A stretch of DNA of 64,000 nucleotides from Linum tenue. Its lineage: Eukaryota; Streptophyta; Magnoliopsida; Malpighiales; Linaceae. Positions 57,093 through 64,000 of the stretch are shown here, one piece after another. The DNA is taken from positions 25,731,007 to 25,795,006 of the forward strand of contig CAMGYJ010000011.1 in NCBI GenBank assembly GCA_946122785.1, read 5' to 3'. A program made the translations under genes and the position numbers. Position 1 is the first letter of the stretch, and each line of letters opens with the position of its first letter. The notes beneath the pieces were generated by a model. The model ran no database searches and was not told the origin of the DNA. It worked only from the letters and a program-made list of their open reading frames with translations.

Positions 57093-58064
57093 ATGACCCG
57101 TAGCCAGTCGGGAGAACTACTACCATTAGACCAGGAGCTTGAACGAACCTGCAGGAACTCCAAGCGGGTTCTAAAGGCGCGACTGGCTGCGGAGAAGGCG
57201 CTATCACAACTGCAGATCGGAGAAGAAGAAGAAGGAGAGATGGGTGATCCAGAGAACCGTGCTGTGATCCCCGAGGAGCAGACCATGGGATCCTACTGGA
57301 CCGCTAGGGCTGCAGACATGAGGTCACCCATTCAACACCCTCATGTCCCAGCCAACAACTTTGAGGTGAGCACCTCAGTGATCACCATGCTGCGCGGTTC
57401 AGTGGTGTTCTGTGGTAAGGAGGGAGAGTGCCCTCGATCACATCTCAGGCGATTCCACGAGCTCATAGATGGAATCAAGATCAATGGGGTACCAGCAGAT
57501 GCCATCCAGCTGAGGTACTTCCCATTCACTTTGGAGGGGCAGGCCAAGGAGTGGCTAGACACTCGACCTCCGGGCTCCATCACCACGTTCGCCAACCTGG
57601 CGGACAAGTTCCTCACCCGCTACCATCCTCCATCCAAGATAGCTGATCTGCAGAAGCAAATTACACATTTTTCTCAGGATGAGGATGAGACCATTAGGGA
57701 TGCTTGGGAGAGATACACCAGCCTCTTTCTCAGGTGTCCCAATCATGGTTTCAATGATGCATTCAAGGTGGGCACCTTCTATCACGCCCTCTTCCCGGAG
57801 GACAAGCAGCTGATTGATTCGGTTTGTGGCGGGAACATGCTGACAAAAACCCCGCCACAGCTGAATCAACTCTTTGAGGAGATGGCGGAGAACGGGTACG
57901 ACTGGGGCACTGCCAGGAGATCGAGACGAGCACCTGGACGGGGTGTGCATGCTGTGGGCACCCAGTCATCTGATTTGGTGCAGGTGGTATCGAAGCTGGT
58001 TTCAGCTATCGATCGTTCTGGTTTGATTGCAGGTACAGGACAGCCGCAGGCGATGCACTGCTAG
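57093..58064 (+). CDS. Athila-type gag, 323 aa, ending at an amber codon in the zinc knuckle
   Basis: The start MTRSQSGELLPL matches that of copy A. Residues about 95-245 form the retrotransposon gag (capsid) domain (LRRFHELIDGIKINGVPADA, WLDTRPPGSITTFANLADKF, ETIRDAWERYTSLFLRC). The protein stops at TAG 58062-58064, directly after the first Cys of a CX2CX4HX4C zinc knuckle; the rest of the knuckle continues in the same frame. In copy A the same codon is CAG. Gag forms the particle that packages element RNA, and the knuckle contacts nucleic acid, so the product as written would lack that contact. No other break in gag. Confidence 0.92.
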   Translation: MTRSQSGELLPLDQELERTCRNSKRVLKARLAAEKALSQLQIGEEEEGEMGDPENRAVIPEEQTMGSYWTARAADMRSPIQHPHVPANNFEVSTSVITMLRGSVVFCGKEGECPRSHLRRFHELIDGIKINGVPADAIQLRYFPFTLEGQAKEWLDTRPPGSITTFANLADKFLTRYHPPSKIADLQKQITHFSQDEDETIRDAWERYTSLFLRCPNHGFNDAFKVGTFYHALFPEDKQLIDSVCGGNMLTKTPPQLNQLFEEMAENGYDWGTARRSRRAPGRGVHAVGTQSSDLVQVVSKLVSAIDRSGLIAGTGQPQAMHC

Positions 58065-58088
58065 TGGTGTGAGAGCTCTCATCACACC

Positions 58089-61000
58089 GTGGAGGACTGT
58101 CAGGCGATGAGGGAGTCGTCCACTCCCCAGGAGCAGGTGGACTTCATCAGGAATGCCAGGCGCTTTGACCCCTACAGCAACACCTATAACGAGGGGTGGC
58201 GCCAGCATCCTAACTTTTCTTGGGCTGGGCCAAATCCCAGACCACCAGCTCCCCAGGGACCCCCCGGTTTTCAGAGGCCTCCATACCAGCCCAGACAGGG
58301 GCAATTTCAGCAGCCACAACAGCCACTCTACCCGCCCAGACAGGGGCCAGTTCCACCTCAGTCGCAGCCACGACCATTTCCACAGGCAGGGGCAGCACCT
58401 GCAGCCCCAGTACAGAGTGACCCGATGGCGGAACTGAGAGGTCTGGTGGGTTCTCTGGCCACCTCCAGTGCAAATAAATTCAATAACATTGAGCAGTTCA
58501 TGGAGAAAGCTTCAGGCAAGTTCTTGGAGCTAGAAGTTGGTCAGAGAAACACACAGGCTGTGCTGCGAGATATACAGACCCAGCTTGGTGGTGTTGCCCA
58601 GGCTGTTGCTCAGAGGACTCCAGGTACCTTGCCTGGTCAGACCATCCCTCACCCGCAGGACCAGGATGAAAACGTGAGTGCCATCACAACCAGGAGTGGC
58701 AAGGTGACTGCCGATCCACCTATTCAGGCAGGAGAGAAAGAGACCCCTGCTTCAGCACTTCCAGCTAATCAGGAAGAAATGGAGAAGGAGGTTGAGGTGC
58801 CTGCTCCTAAACCGCAACCAGTGGTGAAGGAGTATGTACCACAGCTTCCCTTTCCTACGCGGTTGCACAAGGACCGACTGGAGACTGAGTTTGCCAAATT
58901 CATGGCAATGCTGAAGCAGGTGAATATTAGCATGCCCTTCGTGGAGGCATTATCGAAGATGCCCAAGTACGCCAAGTTCATGAAGGATCTCCTCACCAAC
59001 AAGAGGAAGCTTGGGGAGCTGTCTACGGTGATGCTAAACGAGGAGTGTTCTGCCATCCTGCAGAACAAACTACCAGAGAAGCGAAAAGACCCAGGGAGTT
59101 TCACTATCCCTTGCATGATTGGTAGTTTGCATGTAGGGAAGTCCTTGGCGGATTTAGGCGCTAGCATTAATGTCATGCCATATTCACTGTTTAAGAAGCT
59201 AGGCCTAGGTGAACCCAATAATACTAGGATGAGCATCCAGCTTGCTGATAGATCTATTGTGCATCCTAGGGGTATAGCAGAGGACTTGATAGTCGCAGTA
59301 GGGCCATTTTCATATCCTGTTGATTTTGTGATTTTGGACATAAATGAAGATGTTGATGTGCCATTGATACTGGGTAGACCTTTTCTCGCCACCGCCAAGG
59401 CGCTGATTGATGTTAATGATGGAAAACTGATTTTAAGAGCTGGGGGTGAACAAATCACCTTCTCTGTTTCTGATAATATGAAACACCCCCAGCTCCATGA
59501 TGATCTTGATTACTGTGATGTTGTTGCTGATTTTGAGACCGCACTCGCCATCACGAGTGCGGGTACTGATGATTTCCTTGAGCGTTGTCTTTTGCTAGGG
59601 GAACAGGCATCACAGGATATGCAGCTGGAGGAGCAGCTTGCGGAGCTGGACGAGGCCGCGAGCGAGGGGCGAGAGATACCATTCAAGCCGATCCCCATCT
59701 CGCCCCGGCTCGTTACATCATTGGAGGAGCCACCAGAGTTGGAGCTTAAACCTCTCCCATCTCATCTGGAGTATGCATTTCTCCGGAAGGGGAATAAGCT
59801 CCCGGTTATTATTAGCTCGGATCTGACCCCCGAGCAGAAGAGCAGGCTGTTGGCTTTGTTGCAGAAGTATGCCCGAGCCATGGCATGGAAGATCACCGAC
59901 ATCAGAGGCATTAGCCCATCCTTCTGCTCTCACAGAATCTTGATGGAGGATGAGGTTAAGCCAGTCAGGCAGCCGCAGAGGAGATTGTCTCCTAACTTGG
60001 AGGCGGTGGTCCGGGCAGAGATCGTGAAGCTCATGGATGCAGGGATCATCTTTGCTATATCTGATAGCAAGTGGGTCAGCCCCACTCAGGTGGTCCCGAA
60101 GAAAGGCGGGATGACTGTGGTCCCGAATGAGAAGAAGGAGTTGATCCCGATGCGGACCGTGACTGGCTGGAGAGTCTGCATCGATTACCGGCGCCTGAAC
60201 GACGCCACCAGGAAAGATCATTTCCCCCTACCTTTCATTGATCAGATGCTGGAGAGGTTGGCTGGCCATGAGTTCTATTGCTTCCTGGATGGCATGTCTG
60301 GTTACTTCCAGATTCCTATTGCACTGGAGGATCAGGCGAAGACCACATTCACTTGCCCCTTCGGCACTTTTGCTTACTGGAGGATTCCATTTGGGCTGTG
60401 TAACGCACCGGCGACCTTCCAGAGATGCATGCTGGCTATCTTCGACCGACTGGTTGGAGATCTCATGGAAGTCTTCATGGATGATTTCTCGGTATATGGA
60501 GACTCCTTCACTCACTGTCTCCATAACCTAGAACTCGTTCTGAAGAGGTGCGAGGAGACTAATCTGGCACTCAGCTGGGAGAAGTGCCATTTCATGGTTC
60601 GTGAGGGCATCGTGCTCGGGCACAAGATCTCCAAGAAGGGGATTGAGGTAGATCGCGCGAAGATTGAGACGATCAGTCAGCTACCTCCTCCCGTTTCTGT
60701 GAAGGGGATTCGCAGCTTTCTGGGTCATGCAGGCTTTTACCGGCGCTTCATCAAAGATTTCTCGAAGATTGCCCTGCCGTTGACCAAGCTCCTGGAGAAG
60801 GATGCGCCATTCCAGTTCACTCCCGAGTGCACAGCTGCATTTGAGACTCTGAAGGAGAAGCTTACCCATGCCCCTATCATGGTGACTCCTGACTGGTCTC
60901 TTCCTTTTGAGCTGATGTGCGATGCGAGTGACTATGCAGTCGGAGCAGTTCTGGGTCAGAGACGCGAGAAACACTTCCAGCCCATCTACTACGCGTCGAA

Positions 61001-62639
61001 GACCTTGAACGATGCACAGGAGAACTACACCACCATAGAGAAGGAGCTCCTCGCTGTGGTGTATGTGTTTGACAAGTTCCGACCCTATCTGGTGCTCTCT
61101 CATGTGGTGGTTTACACTGACCACTCGGCGATTCGTTATCTGATGAGCAAGGCTGATGCAAAGCCTAGGCTCATCCGCTGGATCCTGCTGCTGCAGGAGT
61201 TTGATATCGAGATCCGGGACAAGAAGGCAGCCGAGAATGTTGATGCAGATCATCTTTCACGGTTGGAAGCCCCTCCGGTGGACAACTTCGAGGAAGAGAT
61301 CGACGACTCCTTCCCGGGTGAGCGATTGCTGGCGATGACCCTGGTGGACAGCGTGGCCCCTTGGTATTCTGACTTTGCCAATTATCTGGTGGGCAAGCAG
61401 TTACCCAAGGGGATGGCTACTCATGTGAAGCGCAAGTTCTTCTCCGATCTGAAGCACTACTTCTGGGAGGATCCTCACCTCTTCAGAATCGGAGCAGATG
61501 GCGTGATCCGGCGCTGTGTCATTGAGCATGAGATGGGAGACATCCTGTCTCAATGTCACGAAGGACCTACTGGAGGTCATCATGGAGGAACCCGCACGGC
61601 GCGGAAGGTGCTACAGTCGGGCTTCTATTGGCCCTCGCTCTTCAAGGATGCGCACACCTTCGCACGCCAGTGCGACCGCTGCCAAAGGTCAGGTAACATT
61701 TCTGCCCGGGATGAGATGCCCCAACATATATCTGTTATTTGTGAAATTTTTGATGTTTGGGGTATCGATTTCATGGGCCCATTCCCTCCATCTTTTGGCA
61801 ATCTGTACATTCTGGTTGCAGTGGACTACGTCTCGAGGTGGGCAGAAGCTCAAGCCATGCCCACCAATGATGCAAGACGGGTCTGCTCATTTCTGAAGCA
61901 GCTGTTCTCCCGGTTCGGGACACCTCGCGCCATTATTAGTGATAGAGGAACCCATTTTCAGGGGCAATTCACTAAACTCCTCTCTCGCTATGGCGTTAAG
62001 CATCAGGTGTCGGTGGCCTATCATCCCCAGTCAAATGGGCAGGCCGAGCTGACGAACCGGGAATTAAAACGGATAATTGAAAAGACGGTGGATCAGTCCC
62101 GCAAGGATTGGTCCACCAAGCTCGATGATGCTCTCTGGGCGTATAGGACTGCCTATAAGAACCCGATTGGCACTTCTCCCTATAGGCTAGTCTATGGGAA
62201 GGCGTGCCATTTGCCGGTAGAGCTAGAGCACAAGGCCTTCTGGGCCATTAAGCTGCTAAACATGGATTTGAGTGTTGCAGGTACAGAACGTAAGTTGCAG
62301 CTGCTGGAGTTGGAGGAGTGGCGTTACCACGCCTACGAGAACACCCTGCTCTACAAAGAGCGCACCAAGCGTCTCCACGACGCTAGGTTGAGGGGCCCGA
62401 AGGAGTTTCAGGTAGGTGATCGTGTTCTGCTATTCAATGCATGCCTGAAACTCTTTCCGGGCAAGCTCCGTTCGAGGTGGTCGGGTCCCTTCACGGTGAC
62501 CCAAGTTTTCCCGCATGGTGCGGTGGAGATCAGCAATGCTCAAACCGAGCCATTCAAGGTGAATGGCCACCTCCTAAAGTTGTACTTGGGAGGTGCTGTC
62601 CAGCGTGCAGAGCTGCTGATCAAGCTCGAGGACCCTTAG
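58089..62639 (+). CDS. Athila-type gag tail-protease-RT-RNase H-integrase polyprotein, 1516 aa from first Met
   Basis: In frame with gag across the TAG at 58062; the frame really resumes at 58065. Regions by residue from Met 58089: Pro/Gln-rich gag tail (1-230); protease (about 335-450, [12 protein letters not shown] with Asp 355 and [13 protein letters not shown]); reverse transcriptase (about 600-850, [24 protein letters not shown], catalytic FMDDF with Asp 798-799); RNase H (about 935-1060, [25 protein letters not shown]); integrase with HHCC zinc finger (about 1150-1200) and catalytic Asp 1227, Asp 1285, Glu 1320. No chromodomain follows, as expected for Athila. All catalytic motifs are intact. 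Ends at TAG 62637. No envelope-like frame is visible after it. Confidence 0.95.
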   Translation: MEDCQAMRESSTPQEQVDFIRNARRFDPYSNTYNEGWRQHPNFSWAGPNPRPPAPQGPPGFQRPPYQPRQGQFQQPQQPLYPPRQGPVPPQSQPRPFPQAGAAPAAPVQSDPMAELRGLVGSLATSSANKFNNIEQFMEKASGKFLELEVGQRNTQAVLRDIQTQLGGVAQAVAQRTPGTLPGQTIPHPQDQDENVSAITTRSGKVTADPPIQAGEKETPASALPANQEEMEKEVEVPAPKPQPVVKEYVPQLPFPTRLHKDRLETEFAKFMAMLKQVNISMPFVEALSKMPKYAKFMKDLLTNKRKLGELSTVMLNEECSAILQNKLPEKRKDPGSFTIPCMIGSLHVGKSLADLGASINVMPYSLFKKLGLGEPNNTRMSIQLADRSIVHPRGIAEDLIVAVGPFSYPVDFVILDINEDVDVPLILGRPFLATAKALIDVNDGKLILRAGGEQITFSVSDNMKHPQLHDDLDYCDVVADFETALAITSAGTDDFLERCLLLGEQASQDMQLEEQLAELDEAASEGREIPFKPIPISPRLVTSLEEPPELELKPLPSHLEYAFLRKGNKLPVIISSDLTPEQKSRLLALLQKYARAMAWKITDIRGISPSFCSHRILMEDEVKPVRQPQRRLSPNLEAVVRAEIVKLMDAGIIFAISDSKWVSPTQVVPKKGGMTVVPNEKKELIPMRTVTGWRVCIDYRRLNDATRKDHFPLPFIDQMLERLAGHEFYCFLDGMSGYFQIPIALEDQAKTTFTCPFGTFAYWRIPFGLCNAPATFQRCMLAIFDRLVGDLMEVFMDDFSVYGDSFTHCLHNLELVLKRCEETNLALSWEKCHFMVREGIVLGHKISKKGIEVDRAKIETISQLPPPVSVKGIRSFLGHAGFYRRFIKDFSKIALPLTKLLEKDAPFQFTPECTAAFETLKEKLTHAPIMVTPDWSLPFELMCDASDYAVGAVLGQRREKHFQPIYYASKTLNDAQENYTTIEKELLAVVYVFDKFRPYLVLSHVVVYTDHSAIRYLMSKADAKPRLIRWILLLQEFDIEIRDKKAAENVDADHLSRLEAPPVDNFEEEIDDSFPGERLLAMTLVDSVAPWYSDFANYLVGKQLPKGMATHVKRKFFSDLKHYFWEDPHLFRIGADGVIRRCVIEHEMGDILSQCHEGPTGGHHGGTRTARKVLQSGFYWPSLFKDAHTFARQCDRCQRSGNISARDEMPQHISVICEIFDVWGIDFMGPFPPSFGNLYILVAVDYVSRWAEAQAMPTNDARRVCSFLKQLFSRFGTPRAIISDRGTHFQGQFTKLLSRYGVKHQVSVAYHPQSNGQAELTNRELKRIIEKTVDQSRKDWSTKLDDALWAYRTAYKNPIGTSPYRLVYGKACHLPVELEHKAFWAIKLLNMDLSVAGTERKLQLLELEEWRYHAYENTLLYKERTKRLHDARLRGPKEFQVGDRVLLFNACLKLFPGKLRSRWSGPFTVTQVFPHGAVEISNAQTEPFKVNGHLLKLYLGGAVQRAELLIKLEDP

Positions 62640-62665
62640 TTCCTCTACTGGCGTCCAGCTAAAAG

Positions 62666-62700
62666 ACGGTAAAGAAGCGCTTGTGGGGAGGCAACCCCAC
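62666..62700 (+). other. Conserved post-pol motif of Athila-type elements
   Basis: GACGGTAAAGAAGCGCTTGT followed by GGGGAGGCAACCCCA, starting 27 bases after the pol stop. A diverged equivalent is at 28051-28090 in the pol-deleted relic. GGGGAGGCAACCCC can fold into a short hairpin (GGGG...CCCC). Role unknown. Confidence 0.7.
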
Positions 62701-62825
62701 CGAGGTTTGCATTTTCTTACTCTTTTTCCTTTGATTTTGTGTGTTTTTGAGTCTCGAGACGTTGATCCAAAGTCAAGTGTCGTTTTTGAGTGAAAACAGG
62801 TTGATTTCGGGGCTCCAGCATGTCG

Positions 62826-63175
62826 CACGGCCAGGCCCTCAACTTGCACGGCCGTGCGGAATTCTCCCCTTGGCCGTGCAAGCTCTCGGTAAAAAGCGCA
62901 CGGCCAAAAGTGCACCCTGCACGGCCGTGTTGCTCAGCCTGGCCTGGCCGTGTGGCCGACACGGGCAAAACTTGACTCGCACGGCCGTGTGGAATTCTCC
63001 GCCTGGCCGTGCGAGCTCTCGGCAATAATCGAACGGCCAAATGTGCAAAGTGCGCCGCCGTGCGAAGTTCCTCGACCAGGCCGTGTCGGCCAGCACGGGC
63101 AAAAGCACCCCTGCATGGCCATGCGTGCCTGCCCGTGCGGCCGAGGCACGGCCTATATATTCGGCCTGCACGGCC
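62826..63175. repeat. Palindromic array downstream of pol in copy C
   Basis: Same words and order as the LTR arrays: GCACGGCCA, GCACGGCCGTGC, GGCCGTGC, repeated about four times with degenerate later members and ending with GCACGGCCAG at 63168. It is outside the LTR. Short frames here on both strands are by-products. Confidence 0.85.
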
Positions 63176-64000
63176 AGTCTGGTCAGAAATTCCAAAAACC
63201 TCGCCGGAAAACCGCGACAAAAACCCCCCTTTTCGATTTTTTCGGCCACTTTGGGTCATTTTTTCACCAAACCAACAACAAACCCACACTCTCTACACCC
63301 AAAGCGCCCTATCCCTCGATTTTGAGCGAGTTTGGGCAACGTTTTTGTCACTGGAGGCAATTTCCGGCGAGGCTCCGACGAGCACTTCCGGCCAGTTTTA
63401 CGGCGTTTCGTCGCTTCCATTGCCTTCCCCTCATCATCCCCTACACCTCTACTTGAGTCTCCAGGTTTGATTTTGCCCCTAACTATGTTAATTGTGGAGA
63501 ATTGAGTGTGTAGGGTGTATGTTAGTGAACCTTATTGAATCATGTGATTTTTGTGAAATTGATTGAGGGGAATGCATGGGATATGAATGAATTGTGTTGG
63601 GAAAAGTCCCCTTTGCTTGTTTGAGCCCTTGTGTGCAAGAATTTGGCCAATTTCATGCTTAACTTAATAGTGCACACAAGGTGTTCGATGAAATGCCTGT
63701 TTTCCATGCCATGTTGTGACCACCGGTTGGGGCCCTTAATGATGTAGTTTGAGGGTGTATTTGCTATGGATGTGAACCTTAAGTTGCCTATTTTCTTGTG
63801 AATGTGCACCCCCACCCAGATTATGCTTGATTTATCGAGTTTTTGACCCCCGAACTATGGATGAAACCATGGTTAGGCTGTTTTCTGTTCTTAAGTGTGG
63901 GGGTGTGCTTGACCTTTTCTTTGGCTCTTTTGGTTCCACTTTGGATTGTTCTTTTGCAGGGCAATAGCGAAGCCTAATCTCCAGCACCCGTTCATCCGGG
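63176..64000 (+). other. Post-pol non-coding region of copy C, continues past the window
   Basis: Contains AAGTGTGGGGGTGTGC at about 63893, a G-rich tract I associate with the 3' non-coding part of Athila-type elements. No envelope-like reading frame and no start of the 3' LTR (TGATAGACCG) is seen before the window ends. Confidence 0.6.

Larger units (their letters stand above)
55529..64000 (+). mobile_element. Athila-type Ty3/gypsy retrotransposon, copy C, nearly intact (3' end outside window)
   Basis: 5' LTR 55529-56948, primer site 56955-56972, gag 57093-58064, protease to integrase 58089-62639, then a post-pol non-coding region to the window end. Gag and pol are in one frame separated by a single TAG. 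Inserted right after GCATGAC at the gag start of copy B. Its intact pol and clean motifs suggest a young insertion; comparison with its 3' LTR would date it. Confidence 0.95.

Noticed and set aside
60681..61253. 190-codon minus-strand frame inside Athila pol
   Set aside because: Antisense shadow of the RT-RNase H coding region.
62826..63175. CRISPR-like array of short repeats
   Set aside because: Plant nuclear DNA; spacers are irregular and repeats are palindromic half and full sites within a retrotransposon.
62717..63470. Overlapping frames of up to 190 codons after pol, candidate envelope gene
   Set aside because: No signal peptide or membrane segments in a sensible order; composition is explained by the palindromic array.
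63655..63715. Residues resembling a PPR motif (HKVFDEMP)
   Set aside because: Only eight residues, followed by a stop within ten codons; no neighbouring PPR repeats.

Overview
This is nuclear DNA of a flowering plant. The evidence is two intron-bearing genes, one of them a clear match to the plant mitochondrial protein CBSX3, sitting in a bed of plant-type transposons: Athila- and Tat-lineage Ty3/gypsy elements, Ty1/copia, an L1-type LINE, hAT, Mutator-like and Tourist-like elements. I cannot name the species. Only about 6 kb of the 64 kb belongs to host genes; the rest is transposons, their remnants and AT-rich intergenic DNA. All names rest on reading motifs, frames, splice sites, terminal repeats and target-site duplications (TSDs); no database was searched.

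Layout. 1-3541: minus-strand Athila-type element (copy A) running off the left edge, inserted in the gag of a minus-strand copia element whose LTR is at 3771-4068. 4449-10380: full-length but mutated LINE with an 18-bp TSD. 10797-13402: long imperfect inverted repeat. 13416-15107: degraded hAT element carrying a second hAT insertion with a perfect 8-bp TSD, ending about 210 bp upstream of host gene 1. 15317-19279: host gene 1, a six-exon coiled-coil protein of unknown function. 19280-29050: small TIR elements, a Mutator-like transposase relic, an isolated Athila-type LTR carrying a Tourist-type MITE, and a deleted Athila-type body. 29057-40444: complete 11.4-kb Tat-lineage element with both LTRs and a 5-bp TSD, coding capacity ruined. 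43166-44622: host gene 2, CBSX3, minus strand, five coding exons. 45097-47449: two nests of short TIR elements, the first starting about 35 bp upstream of a probable CBSX3 promoter motif. 48110-53273: decayed minus-strand copia element interrupted by a 758-bp hAT element with a perfect TSD. 53525-53726: copia gag fragment cut by an Athila-type LTR (copy B). 55529-64000: nearly intact Athila-type element (copy C), inserted 5 bases into the gag start of copy B and running off the right edge.

How parts relate. Copies A and C belong to one family in opposite orientations; copy B is a different family. Copy C keeps gag, protease, reverse transcriptase, RNase H and integrase in one frame, apart from one amber codon inside the gag zinc knuckle. 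The most unusual signal is a repeated arrangement in the Athila-type LTRs (half-site, full palindrome, inverted half-site). It recurs with an unrelated motif in family B and again downstream of pol in copy C. I found no evidence of a new multi-gene system; the interest lies in retroelement regulatory architecture and nested insertions beside the two genes.
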